64,000 nucleotides of DNA from Kingella pumchi. Its GTDB lineage: Bacteria > Pseudomonadota > Gammaproteobacteria > Burkholderiales > Neisseriaceae. The notes under the pieces were generated by a model. The model saw nothing but the letters and a program-made list of their open reading frames with translations. It did no database searches and was not told where the DNA came from. A program made the position numbers and the translations under genes. The DNA lies in NCBI RefSeq assembly GCF_022288825.1, contig NZ_JAKOOW010000035.1, positions 1 to 64,000 on the forward strand, in the 5' to 3' direction. Below, piece by piece: positions 1 through 10,399 of this stretch; the stretch's first letter is position 1; each line of letters begins with the position of its first letter.

Positions 1-314
1 CCGTTATGTGGTCGAACAGAGCTTCGGGACGCTGCACCGTAAATTCCGCTACGCCCGGGCAGCCTATTTCGGTCTGCTTAAAGTGAGTGCGCAAAGCCAT
101 CTGAAGGCGATGTGTTTGAACCTGTTGAAAGCGGCTAACAGGCTAAGTGTGCCTGCTACCGCCTAAAAGGCGGTCCGGATGCCTGATAATCAGGTATCCA
201 AGGGGGATTAAGGGGGGTATTTGAGTAGAATCAGTGGATATTTGAAACAAAAACAGCCGAAAATCTTTAATTAGATTTTGGCTGTCGGGGAAAAAGGAAT
301 TTTGCAAAGGTCTC
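1..314 (+). mobile_element. 3' end of an IS5-family insertion sequence
   Basis: The window opens inside an insertion sequence. It holds the last codons of a transposase (2-166), a noncoding tail, and a terminal inverted repeat at 296-314 that reads GAGACCTTTGCAAAATTCC on the minus strand. The same tail in inverted orientation makes up the left half of the MITE at 2709-2971. The repeat resembles, from memory, the ends of neisserial IS1106-type IS5-family elements. The element ends 13 bp from the znuD stop codon. Its left end lies outside the window. Confidence 0.85.
2..166 (+). CDS. IS5-family transposase, C-terminal fragment (runs off window start)
   Basis: Fifty-four codons end in TAA at 164-166. 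The fragment begins RYVVEQSFGTLHRKFRYARA, the region around the catalytic glutamate of DDE transposases of the IS5 type (Y-V-V-E, then conserved R/K residues). It ends with the typical MCLNLLKAAN stretch. The frame is open to the left edge, so the gene is cut by the window and not necessarily broken. The exact IS group cannot be assigned from this part alone. Confidence 0.8.
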   Translation, partial: RYVVEQSFGTLHRKFRYARAAYFGLLKVSAQSHLKAMCLNLLKAANRLSVPATA

Positions 315-327
315 GGCCTGTCCGATT

Positions 328-2616
328 TTAAAACTTCACGTTCACGCCGCCGGTAAAGCTGCGGCCCATTTGCGGCGTATCAGAGAGGAAGCTGCTATGG
401 GCGTAAACGGATTGGTTGAGCAGATTGTCGGCTTTGACATACCAATTCCACTCGCCATAGCGCGTATTGCGGCGGTAGTTTGCGCCGAGGTTGAGCATAT
501 GGTGTCCGGGCGTGCGTGTTTCGTAGCGGGCGAGTTTGTTTTGGGCGAACACGCGGTAGTAGTCCAAATTGGCATCGATACGGTCGGTCAGCGAGGCTTT
601 CAGGTGGAAGCCGAGGCGCGCAGCCGGAACGCGAGGCGCGTTTTGGTCGTCCTGTGCGATGAAAGGACGGTTACCGTAAGCATCTTCCCTGCCGGGTAGG
701 GAAGGCAGGTTTTTCAGACGGCCTCGTACATAGTCGCCGGAAACGCCGATGCGGTAGCGCGGTGTCGGTTTGAAGTAGATTTCGCCTTCCGCGCCGTAGA
801 AGTCGGCGCCGGATTGGTTGTAGCGCACGAGCTTCATTTCGCTGTCGTCTTCGATGGATTTGGGGCCACGTCCGTCGTTTAAGGTTTGGGCGTAAATGTA
901 GTTGCCGAAACGGTTGCGGTAGAGTGCCAGATTGTATTGCCAGCGGTCACCTTCGTAGCCCAGCGCGAGTTCGATATTGTTGGAACGCTCTTTGTTGAGG
1001 TGTTTGTTGCCGACTTCAAAGGTGTTGGTGGCAACGTGTTTGCCGTGTGCGTACAGTTCTTGCGTTGACGGCAGGCGTTCCTGATGGGAGGCGGTCAGGC
1101 TGAGTTTGTGGTGTGGCGTGAAATACCAGTTGCCCGAAAATGCGAACGAGCGGGCGGTTTGGCGGTGCGCACCGAGGTCGGGCAGGGGTTGGTTGTAGTA
1201 GTTTTCCCGATCAATCAATGCTTTGTCGTACCGGATAGAGGCTTTTTGTTTTTCCACGCGTACGCCGCCTTCAAGCGTGAAGTTGTCCCAGTTTGCCTGT
1301 TCTACACCGAAAAAGCTGTAATGGCGCACATTGTTGTCAATCAACATCGGTTGTTGGACGGTTTCGGGAATGGCGGAAAGCGCGCTGGATTTTTGTCCCA
1401 AATATTGCACGCCCCAGCTGCCTTTCAGACGGCCTATGGGCAGGTGGCGCAATTCGATGCGGGCGTTTTGCGTTTTGTTTTTGAAGAAGTTTTCCACTGA
1501 ATCGCCCGCTTTTTCGTCGTGGCGGTAGTCGTTGCGGTTCAGATGCACGCGCAGGGCTTCGAAACCGGGGAGCGGCTGCTTCCATTCGGCGCGGATTTCG
1601 TAGCGTTTGTTGCGCAGGTCTATCCACGGTCTGCCGTTGTGGACATGGGTGTGTGCATTATCATCGTCGTGGAAACCGCAGCTCAAACCCGGATTGTCGT
1701 AATCGACGTCTTCTTCGGTCAAGAGGTGCGGATAAAGCTGCAAATAGCGTTTGTTAATCAAACTTTTCTGCCAGATGATGTCGGCGTGGCAGTCGTCGTA
1801 GAGATGGCTGTGGGCAGGCAGGCCGTAGCGGTCGCGACGGTCGCTGTACGCCACGCCGAGGAAACCTTTATCCCCAACCCAAGACAGGCCGATGCTGCCT
1901 GTTTTTGAATCGGCATGGCTGTCGGGCAGTCGTTTCAGACGGCCTTCTTCTTTTTGATAGCGCGGTACGGCGTAATCGCCTGATTTGCGGTACAAGCCTT
2001 CAGTATGCAGCACGAAGTTGTTGCCCAAGCCGATATTGATGCCTGCGGATGTCAGTTTTTCCAAATTGCCGCTGCTCAAACGTAATCCGGCTTCGCCCGA
2101 TACGCCGTTTTCAGGCATTTTTTCGGGGATTTTTCCATCGGCAACATCGACCAAACCGGCTACATTGCCCGAGCTGTACAAGAGTGTAACCGGACCGCGC
2201 AGGATTTCGACTTGTTGCGACAAGGCGCTGTCCACCATCAAGGCATGGTCGGGCGAGAAGTCCGCCATGTCGCCGGTTTCGCCGTGATGGTTCAATACTT
2301 TAATCCGTCTGCCTGTTTGACCGCGAATAACGGGAGCGGATGCGCCGCCGCCGTATTGCGAGGCATGAATGCCCGGTACGCCGTCTAAAGCATCACCCAA
2401 GTTGACGGCTTTTTGGCGCAAGGTATCGCCGGAGATGATTTTGTCGGAGGCGGTCGAAGTGTGCAACAGACCCGAAGTGGCGCGCGGACGGCTTTTACCG
2501 ACGACGGTAACCTCTTCCAAGTCAACCGACTGCTCGGTTTCATGCGCTTGGGAGAGGATGGGGGTGCTGATTAAAAGAATAGATAAAACAATGGGTTTGA
2601 GTGTGGTTTGTGTCAT
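328..2616 (-). CDS. znuD: TonB-dependent zinc receptor ZnuD
   Basis: This is a 762-residue outer-membrane receptor that imports zinc (and possibly haem) using TonB energy. A signal peptide (about residues 1-24) precedes a TonB-box-like EEVTVVG, a plug domain (about 50-160) and a beta-barrel ending in aromatic F. Long extracellular loops are rich in His, Asp and Cys (HSHLYDDCHAD and CGFHDDDNAHTHVHN), the metal-capturing loops known for meningococcal ZnuD. A Zur-type operator lies just upstream (2653-2667). Three internal uptake sequences have the AGGCCGTCTGAAA form; no AGGCAGCCTGAA copy was seen inside the gene, although that dialect fills the rest of the window. Together with the flanking IS ends, this points to acquisition from another Neisseria lineage. 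Confidence 0.93.
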   Translation of the reverse strand: MTQTTLKPIVLSILLISTPILSQAHETEQSVDLEEVTVVGKSRPRATSGLLHTSTASDKIISGDTLRQKAVNLGDALDGVPGIHASQYGGGASAPVIRGQTGRRIKVLNHHGETGDMADFSPDHALMVDSALSQQVEILRGPVTLLYSSGNVAGLVDVADGKIPEKMPENGVSGEAGLRLSSGNLEKLTSAGINIGLGNNFVLHTEGLYRKSGDYAVPRYQKEEGRLKRLPDSHADSKTGSIGLSWVGDKGFLGVAYSDRRDRYGLPAHSHLYDDCHADIIWQKSLINKRYLQLYPHLLTEEDVDYDNPGLSCGFHDDDNAHTHVHNGRPWIDLRNKRYEIRAEWKQPLPGFEALRVHLNRNDYRHDEKAGDSVENFFKNKTQNARIELRHLPIGRLKGSWGVQYLGQKSSALSAIPETVQQPMLIDNNVRHYSFFGVEQANWDNFTLEGGVRVEKQKASIRYDKALIDRENYYNQPLPDLGAHRQTARSFAFSGNWYFTPHHKLSLTASHQERLPSTQELYAHGKHVATNTFEVGNKHLNKERSNNIELALGYEGDRWQYNLALYRNRFGNYIYAQTLNDGRGPKSIEDDSEMKLVRYNQSGADFYGAEGEIYFKPTPRYRIGVSGDYVRGRLKNLPSLPGREDAYGNRPFIAQDDQNAPRVPAARLGFHLKASLTDRIDANLDYYRVFAQNKLARYETRTPGHHMLNLGANYRRNTRYGEWNWYVKADNLLNQSVYAHSSFLSDTPQMGRSFTGGVNVKF
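712..724 (-). repeat. Foreign-dialect DNA uptake sequence (AG-DUS) 1 in znuD
   Basis: The plus strand reads TTTCAGACGGCCT, the exact reverse complement of AGGCCGTCTGAAA. The surrounding chromosome uses AGGCAGCCTGAAA. Confidence 0.9.
1423..1435 (-). repeat. Foreign-dialect DNA uptake sequence (AG-DUS) 2 in znuD
   Basis: Second exact copy of AGGCCGTCTGAAA on the minus strand. It is translated in frame within the barrel (IGRLKG). Confidence 0.9.
1933..1945 (-). repeat. Foreign-dialect DNA uptake sequence (AG-DUS) 3 in znuD
   Basis: Third exact copy of AGGCCGTCTGAAA on the minus strand, translated in frame as part of EEGRLKRLP. Confidence 0.9.
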
Positions 2617-2652
2617 TTTAGTTTCTCATCATATTTCGAAAGACTGTTATTA

Positions 2653-2667
2653 TGTTATTATATAGCA
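2653..2667 (-). promoter_or_regulatory. Probable Zur operator upstream of znuD
   Basis: TGTTATTATATAGCA matches the neisserial Zur palindrome TGTTAT-N3-ATAACA with one mismatch (G for A). It lies 37-51 nt upstream of the znuD ATG in an AT-rich stretch where the promoter must be. Zinc-bound Zur would block transcription here, as known for meningococcal znuD. Confidence 0.75.
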
Positions 2668-2708
2668 TTTTATTGTTTATATGATAAGATTTTTGAGAAA
2701 AAAAGGCC

Positions 2709-2971
2709 GAGACCTTTGCAAAATTCCTTTTTCTCCGACAGCCGAAATCTAAATAAAGATTTTCGGCTGTTTTTGTTTCAAATATCCACTGATTCTACCC
2801 AAATACCCCCCCTTAATCCCCCTTGGATACCTGATTATCAGGCATCCAAGGGGGATTAAGGGGGGGTATTTGGGTAGAATTAGGAGTGATTGGGGGCAGA
2901 AACAGCCGAAAACCTGTGTTTGGGTTTCTGCTGTCAGCGAAAAGGTGAAGAGAGGTATTTTGCAAAGGTCT
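2709..2971. mobile_element. MITE-like element made of two inverted IS5-family ends
   Basis: This 263-bp element begins GAGACCTTTGCAAAATTCC (2709-2727) and ends TTTTGCAAAGGTCTC (2957-2971), so it has perfect short terminal inverted repeats. The left half is the inverted tail of the IS at the window start. The centre is a long palindrome around the CCCCCTTGGATACCTGA/TCAGGCATCCAAGGGGG arms. The right half is a diverged end. No transposase is present, so mobility would depend on a full IS elsewhere. Confidence 0.82.
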
Positions 2972-3108
2972 CAGGCTGCTTTTAACTGTTTACAGAACGC
3001 GGTTTGGGTTGCCAAAACCAACATAAGCAAGGTGTTATGCCGTATTGCCGGGTTCCGACCCAGCCTACAACCAAAGGCTGCCTTTGGTTCAGGCGGCGGA
3101 TAAAGAAC

Positions 3109-3138
3109 CGGACTGCCGGAGCAACCTCCGGCAGTCCG
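3109..3138 (-). terminator. Hairpin downstream of psd
   Basis: A perfect 12-bp stem (CGGACTGCCGGA / TCCGGCAGTCCG) with a 6-nt loop lies 10 bp past the psd stop. The T-rich stretch after it is short, so termination may be weak. Confidence 0.55.
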
Positions 3139-3147
3139 TTAACGGGT

Positions 3148-4056
3148 TTATTCGCTTTCAGCGGGCGGCTGTTTTTTGCTGCGGCTGCGTTTGGGTTTGG
3201 CCGGTTTGTCTTCGTCGGCGTCGTTTTCAGGCTGCTTGGTTTCGACTTGAACCAGAGTTTCAGCAGTTTCAGGCTGCTTTTCTGCCGCTTGGGCGCTTTC
3301 CGTTTGGGCGGTGCTTTCAGGCTGCTTGTCCGCGGCGGCGGGCAGCTGGGGCTGTTGGTCTTTCGCGGCGGCGGAGGTTTCGCTTTCAGGCTGCGTGGCG
3401 GCGGGGGCGGTGAGCGGCAGGCGGGCAAGGATGGTTTCGCTGGCGCGCACTTTGTCGCCGATGGCGACGTTGGCCACGGCATCAACCGGCAGATAGACAT
3501 CGACGCGCGAGCCGAAGCGGATAAAGCCGTAGCGCTCGCCGCGCACCATGCTTTCGCCGGCGTTCACATAGCAGAGCACGCGGCGGGCGACGAGTCCGGC
3601 CACCTGCACGAAGGTGATGTCGCGGCCGCTGCGGGTGGTGAGCAGCACGGCGTTGCGCTCGTTTTCGGTGCTGGCTTTATCGAGCGCGGCGTTCAGGAAT
3701 TTGCCGGCATTGTATTCGACGCGGCTGATGATGCCGTCCACCGGCGCGCGCTGGGAGTGGACGTTAAACACGTTCATAAACACGCTGATTTTCAGCGCTT
3801 CGGTTTGGCGGTAGGGGTCGGTGGCTTTTTCTACCACCACGATGCGGCCGTCGGCGGGGCAGAGCACGGCATCGGCATCGGCGGGAATGTCGCGCGCGGG
3901 GTCGCGGAAAAACTGGACGGAAAACAGGGTGAACAGCCAAAACGGCAGCGACCACCAGCCGCAGCAGCAGCTGAAGATGATGCTCAGCGCCAGGCCGGCG
4001 GCGATAAACGGCCAGCCTTCGGTGGCGATAATGGGGTGCGGGTAAAAGCGGTTCAT
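3148..4056 (-). CDS. psd: Phosphatidylserine decarboxylase proenzyme with uptake-sequence-encoded tail
   Basis: The enzyme decarboxylates phosphatidylserine to phosphatidylethanolamine at the inner membrane. The N-terminal part has two hydrophobic segments (about residues 18-48), and the core ends with [11 protein letters not shown]. Gly182-Ser183 is the self-cleavage site that creates the pyruvoyl group, as in the short bacterial Psd type. The catalytic core ends near residue 215. The remaining 85 or so residues are a charged, low-complexity tail containing repeated QPES, QPET and QPEN. These come from translated AAGCAGCCTGAAA-like uptake sequences lying in one frame. The family normally stops near 210-265 residues, so 302 is long. 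A TATAAT-like -10 lies about 35 bp upstream of the ATG. Confidence 0.92.
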   Translation of the reverse strand: MNRFYPHPIIATEGWPFIAAGLALSIIFSCCCGWWSLPFWLFTLFSVQFFRDPARDIPADADAVLCPADGRIVVVEKATDPYRQTEALKISVFMNVFNVHSQRAPVDGIISRVEYNAGKFLNAALDKASTENERNAVLLTTRSGRDITFVQVAGLVARRVLCYVNAGESMVRGERYGFIRFGSRVDVYLPVDAVANVAIGDKVRASETILARLPLTAPAATQPESETSAAAKDQQPQLPAAADKQPESTAQTESAQAAEKQPETAETLVQVETKQPENDADEDKPAKPKRSRSKKQPPAESE

Positions 4057-4311
4057 CGGTTTTCCTTTCGGGAATAAAAATCGTGCGCGGATTATAGTGA
4101 AACTGCCTGCAAATTGCCATGCCGGCGGCTTTCAGGCTGCCTGAAAGCGCAGGCAGCCTGAAAGTTTGCCCGCACGCTTAAACCGGTGCCCTGTGCCGAA
4201 CGGCGGATAAGGCGGCAGATAAAAGGTTTCAGGCTGCCTTGATTGGTGCCAAAGGCAGCCTGAAAGCCGGACGGGCGGCGAAAAACAGGCAAAAGCACCT
4301 GCCCGCCGCTG
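4057..4311. other. Intergenic region rich in uptake sequences
   Basis: Between the psd start and the maeB terminator there are several AGGCAGCCTGAAA copies in both orientations. One facing pair is near 4129-4165 and another near 4230-4265. No conserved reading frame or RNA gene is apparent. Confidence 0.7.
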
Positions 4312-4340
4312 TAAAAACAGCCCGCCGTTTCCGGCGGGCT
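4312..4340 (-). terminator. Intrinsic terminator of maeB
   Basis: AGCCCGCCG/CGGCGGGCT stem (4319-4340) followed on the minus strand by TTTTT, 23 bp beyond the maeB stop. Confidence 0.75.
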
Positions 4341-4362
4341 GGCGGCTACGGGCAGCAGACGC

Positions 4363-6654
<2,292 letters not shown>

Positions 6655-6765
6655 GATTCGGTCTTTCTTTGCAGTCGTTTGTCTGGATAAATTGTTCTGA
6701 TACAGCGCTTGCGCTGTCGCGGCGAGATTGTATAGCAAAAGCCGCCGTCTGTCCGCCGCTGCCGC

Positions 6766-6800
6766 TTTCAGGCTGCCGGCAAAAGGCAGGCAGCCTGAAA
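6766..6800 (-). terminator. Facing uptake sequences downstream of hpnC
   Basis: TTTCAGGCTGCC and GGCAGCCTGAAA face each other across a 10-nt loop, forming a stem between hpnC and maeB. Confidence 0.6.
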
Positions 6801-6841
6801 GCGAAAACGGGGCAGAAGGCAGCCTGAAAAAGCGGCGGTGC

Positions 6842-7660
6842 CTATTTCCACAAGGCGCGTTTGAGCATAATCATGCGGTCTTTCCAATCAAGCACCGGCC
6901 GCTGGCGGAAGACGTCGTAATGGGTTTTGTCGAGCTTCTGCACGATAAACTGGCCGCCGAGCACAATCATTTTCAACTCGATGCCGATGCGGCCTTTAAG
7001 CGTTTTGGCCAGCGGCGCGCCCGCGCGCAGCATTTTGAACGCGCGCTCGCACTGGTAGGCCATCAGCCGCTGGAAATTGAAAGTATTGCGGCCGGCGGCG
7101 ATGTCGGCTTCTGTAACACCAAAGCGCGCCATATCGTCCTGCGGTAGGTACACCCGCCCCTTTTGCCAGTCCAGCGCCACGTCCTGCCAAAAATTGATCA
7201 GCTGCAGCGCGGTGCAGATGCCGTCGCTCTGCGCCAGGCTGCGGGCATCGTTTTCGCCGTAAAGGTGCAGCATGATACGGCCGACGGGGTTGGCCGAGCG
7301 GCGGGCGTAGTCCACCAGCTCGCCGAAATTTTGGTAACGGGTTTGGCGCACGTCTTGGCAAAAAGCGTCGAGCAGGTCGTAAAACGGCTGCAAAGGCAGC
7401 CTGAAAGGGACAATCGCTTCGCGCTGCAGGCGCTGCACCAGCTCGGTTTGCGGCGCCTGGCCGTTGCCGATGCGGTCGAGTTCGGCTTTCAGGCTGCCCA
7501 GCTGTTCCAGGCGCTCGGCATCGGTGGCATCGCCTTCATCGGCGATATCGTCGGCAGTGCGGGCAAAGGCGTAAACCGCTTTCACCGGCCGGCGCAGGCG
7601 GCGCGGCAGTAACAGCGAGGCGACGGGGAAGTTTTCGTAATGGTCGGTGCTTGCGCTCAT
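6842..7660 (-). CDS. hpnC: Squalene/phytoene synthase family protein, HpnC-like
   Basis: This 272-residue trans-isoprenyl synthase opens with DHYENFPVASLLLPRRLR, the signature of HpnC (hydroxysqualene synthase). It carries the first aspartate-rich motif in RTADDIADEGD and the second in NFWQDVALDWQKGRVYLP. In the known pathway HpnC works with HpnD and HpnE to make squalene for hopanoids. No hpnD or hpnE is nearby; the neighbours are maeB and dksA. The residues FRLPL (about 94-98) are encoded by an in-frame uptake sequence. Family assignment is firm. The subfamily and product are inferred from the N-terminus. Confidence 0.85.
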   Translation of the reverse strand: MSASTDHYENFPVASLLLPRRLRRPVKAVYAFARTADDIADEGDATDAERLEQLGSLKAELDRIGNGQAPQTELVQRLQREAIVPFRLPLQPFYDLLDAFCQDVRQTRYQNFGELVDYARRSANPVGRIMLHLYGENDARSLAQSDGICTALQLINFWQDVALDWQKGRVYLPQDDMARFGVTEADIAAGRNTFNFQRLMAYQCERAFKMLRAGAPLAKTLKGRIGIELKMIVLGGQFIVQKLDKTHYDVFRQRPVLDWKDRMIMLKRALWK

Positions 7661-7761
7661 ATTTGCATTTGGTCGGCCGGCGGGGCTTTCAGGCTGCCTG
7701 AAACGGCAGGCAGCCTGAAAACATCCCCTGCCTGAAAGATGTTGTGTGTTGCCTGAAAACG

Positions 7762-7788
7762 GAAAAACCCGATAAGCGGCTTATCGGG
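7762..7788 (-). terminator. Intrinsic terminator of dksA
   Basis: A 9-bp stem CCCGATAAG/CTTATCGGG (7768-7788) is followed on the minus strand by TTTTTCCGTTTT. Confidence 0.85.
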
Positions 7789-7800
7789 TCGGGGCTTTGC

Positions 7801-8217
7801 TTAATCGGCAAACTGTTTTTTCATGCGCTCGCGCCGCTCCTGCGCTTCTACCGATAAGGTGGCGGTGGGGCGCGCCAGCAGGCGCTTAAGGCCGATGGGC
7901 TCGCCGGTATCTTGGCAGAAGCCGTATTCGCCTTCGTCAATGGCACGGATGGAAGCCTGGATTTTTACCAGCAGCTTGCGTTCGCGGTCGCGGGTACGCA
8001 ATTCCAGCGCGTATTCTTCTTCTTGCGAGGCACGGTCAGCCGGATCGGGTGCGGCTTCGTGATCCTGCAGATGGTCGGTGGTAACCGACGCTTTGGCGAT
8101 CAGTTCGTCCTGCATCTTAACCAGCGTTTCGCGGAAAAAAGCAAGCTGGTCTTCGTTCATATAATCGCTTTCCGGGCCGTTCCAATTCAGGATGTCTTGT
8201 TCGGTAAGTTTTGCCAT
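7801..8217 (-). CDS. dksA: RNA polymerase-binding regulator DksA, zinc-ligand-poor form
   Basis: DksA enters the RNA polymerase secondary channel and, with ppGpp, adjusts rRNA and amino-acid promoters. The 138-residue protein has the two-helix coiled coil with the DxxDxA tip (Asp58, Asp61, Ala63). In canonical DksA four cysteines bind zinc. Here only Cys101 remains; the other three positions are Thr104, Ser122 and Ala125. The fold is otherwise preserved (YGFC..TGEPIGLKRL). From memory this matches neisserial DksA, so it is probably a lineage trait and not a defect. Confidence 0.95.
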   Translation of the reverse strand: MAKLTEQDILNWNGPESDYMNEDQLAFFRETLVKMQDELIAKASVTTDHLQDHEAAPDPADRASQEEEYALELRTRDRERKLLVKIQASIRAIDEGEYGFCQDTGEPIGLKRLLARPTATLSVEAQERRERMKKQFAD

Positions 8218-8640
8218 ATCAAATCCTTAGCAGTGTGTTTGCAGAGCCGGGCATTTCTTGCAGACTGCCTGCGGCCGCCCGGGCGGGCGTTTTGAAAGCG
8301 CGCGATAATAATCACAATTTGCGCTGCGGGCAAGATTGGGCATTTTGTCAATCGGCATTTTGGCGACAAGCGCCGTGCCGATAGAAAGGTTTTCAGGCTG
8401 CCTTGCCCGCAGCAGGCAGCCTGAAAAAAACATCCGCCCTGCCCTTCCGAAACCGTGATGCCCTCCATTTGCCGCGCCGATGGCGGCAGCGGCGGCAGGC
8501 AGCCTGAAAACATTAAAGCCGCCGGCAGCCTGCCTTTGCCGCCAAACGCCGCCGCCGCGCGCTGCCAATCCTGCACACCGCGCCCGTTTCAGGCAGCCTG
8601 AAAACGGCGTCTGCTGCCGTGTAAACCGACATTTGCACCG
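8218..8640. other. Intergenic region with uptake sequences, no gene seen
   Basis: This stretch between dksA and the CoA-transferase holds at least four AGGCAGCCTGAAA copies. A facing pair lies near 8393-8430. Short open frames here translate the repeats and look spurious. Confidence 0.65.
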
Positions 8641-8641
8641 T

Positions 8642-8670
8642 TTTACAAAGCAGGTTCTTTACTATATATT
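8642..8670 (+). promoter_or_regulatory. Sigma-70-type promoter of the CoA-transferase gene
   Basis: TTTACA (8642-8647), a 17-bp spacer and TATATT (8665-8670) lie 88 bp upstream of the start codon. Confidence 0.65.
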
Positions 8671-8757
8671 CCGTCCCATTTTCTACGGCAGGCCGATGCC
8701 TGCCCGCTTCCCCGCCGCCGGCGGGCATCATTACCAAAACGGTTAAGGAGATACACC

Positions 8758-10281
8758 ATGAGCACAGCAGCAGAACGCGTCCAACACGAAGGTTTGCGCG
8801 GCAAGATTATGTCGGCCGCCCAAGCCGCAGAATTTATCGCCGACGGCATGACCGTCGGCATCAGCGGTTTTACCGGCGCCGGCTATCCGAAAGCGGTTCC
8901 CACCGCCATCACCGAAAAAGCACAAGCCGCGCATGCCGCCGGCAAACCCTACAAAATCCGTATGATTACCGGCGCTTCCACCGCCGACGAGTGCGACGGC
9001 GTGCTTGCCCGCGCCAATGCCATCTCTTTCCGCAGCCCCTTCCAGTCCGACCCCACCATGCGCAACCAGATTAACGCGGGCGACGCGGCCTATATGGATG
9101 TGCACCTGTCGCATATCGAACCGCAGGTGCGCGCCGGTTTCTTCGGCGATATGGACGTTGCCGTTGTTGAAGTGGCAGGCATCACCGCCGACGGCAAACT
9201 GATTCCCTCGCTGGCGGTCGGCACCAACGTAACTTGGCTGCAATACGCGAAAAAAATCATTCTGGAAGTAAACGCGCAGCAAAACGCCAAACTCGAAGGC
9301 ATGGCCGACATTTACGACAGCATCGGCCTGCCGCCCAACCGCCAGCCGCTGATGCTCACCGAAGCCGGCCAGCGTATCGGTTCGCCCTATCTGGCTTGCG
9401 ACTTGGACAAAATCGTCGGCATCGTGCTGACCGACGCGTCCGACCGCAACAGCAAATTCGCCGAGCCGGACGAAATGTCCAAGAGCATCGCCGCGAAAAT
9501 CATCGACTTCTTCTCGCACGAAGTGAAAATGGGCCGTCTGCCGAAAAACCTGCTGCCGCTGCAGTCGGGCGTCGGCAACGTTGCCAACGCCGTACTGGCC
9601 GGCCTGCAGGACAGCCCGTTTAACGATTTGGTCGGCTACACCGAAGTGCTGCAGGACGGCATGCTCGACCTGATTCTGAGCGGCAAAATGCTCTCCGCAT
9701 CCGCCACCGCCCTGTCGTTCAGCCCCGACGCGCTGCAACGCTTCAACGACAACATCGACGCGCTGCGCAGCAAAATCATCCTGCGCCCGCAGGAAGTCAC
9801 CAACAACCCCGAGCTGATCCGCCGCCTCGGCATCATCGGCATGAACGCGATGATCGAAGCCGACATCTACGGCAACGTCAATTCCACCCACATCATGGGC
9901 ACCAAAATGATGAACGGCATCGGCGGTTCCGGCGACTTCGCCCGCAATTCCTTCCTGTCCTTCTTCGTGTCGCCGTCGGTGGCCAAAGGCGGGGCGATTT
10001 CCTGCATCGTGCCGATGGTTTCCCACCACGACCACACCGAGCACGATGTGATGGTGCTGGTAACCGAACAGGGTCTGGCCGACTTGCGCGGCAAATCCCC
10101 GCGCGAGCGTGCCCGCCTGATCATTGAAAACTGCGCCCACCCCGACTACCGCGACCAGCTGCGCGATTACTTCGATCGCGCCGAGAAATCCGGCGGCGGC
10201 CTGCATACTCCGCACCTGCTGACTGAAGCGCTGTCGTGGCACCAGCGTTTCGTCGAAACCGGCGACATGCGCGTGAAATAA
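8758..10281 (+). CDS. Acetyl-CoA hydrolase / succinyl-CoA:acetate CoA-transferase family protein
   Basis: This 507-residue protein belongs to the class I CoA-transferases (AarC/Cat1/Ach1 group), which move CoA between succinyl-CoA and acetate or hydrolyse acetyl-CoA. Glu296 in YTEVLQDG is placed as the catalytic glutamate that forms the glutamyl-CoA intermediate. The C-terminal glycine-rich loop GIGGSGDFARNS is also present. AAGGAG is well spaced before the ATG. A strong GC hairpin follows the stop. Whether transferase or hydrolase activity dominates cannot be told from sequence. No partner genes for acetate metabolism adjoin it. Confidence 0.9.
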   Translation: MSTAAERVQHEGLRGKIMSAAQAAEFIADGMTVGISGFTGAGYPKAVPTAITEKAQAAHAAGKPYKIRMITGASTADECDGVLARANAISFRSPFQSDPTMRNQINAGDAAYMDVHLSHIEPQVRAGFFGDMDVAVVEVAGITADGKLIPSLAVGTNVTWLQYAKKIILEVNAQQNAKLEGMADIYDSIGLPPNRQPLMLTEAGQRIGSPYLACDLDKIVGIVLTDASDRNSKFAEPDEMSKSIAAKIIDFFSHEVKMGRLPKNLLPLQSGVGNVANAVLAGLQDSPFNDLVGYTEVLQDGMLDLILSGKMLSASATALSFSPDALQRFNDNIDALRSKIILRPQEVTNNPELIRRLGIIGMNAMIEADIYGNVNSTHIMGTKMMNGIGGSGDFARNSFLSFFVSPSVAKGGAISCIVPMVSHHDHTEHDVMVLVTEQGLADLRGKSPRERARLIIENCAHPDYRDQLRDYFDRAEKSGGGLHTPHLLTEALSWHQRFVETGDMRVK

Positions 10282-10294
10282 GCACCCCGCCCGT

Positions 10295-10330
10295 CCGCCC
10301 GCAGCCTTTGCCGCTGCGGGCGGGTTTCTG
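10295..10330 (+). terminator. Terminator of the CoA-transferase gene
   Basis: CCGCCCGCAG/CTGCGGGCGG stem (10295-10323) followed by GTTTCTGTTTT. A facing uptake-sequence pair follows at 10331-10364. Confidence 0.75.
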
Positions 10331-10399
10331 TTTTCAGGCTGCCTTTTGTCGGGCAGCCTGAAAGCGGTTTGAACGGCCGCACTATCTGCTCCGGCATCA

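Noticed and set aside
1..2971. Complete composite transposon carrying znuD
   Set aside because: The right-hand element lacks a transposase, target duplications are not convincing, and the left IS is cut by the window edge, so a functional composite cannot be claimed.
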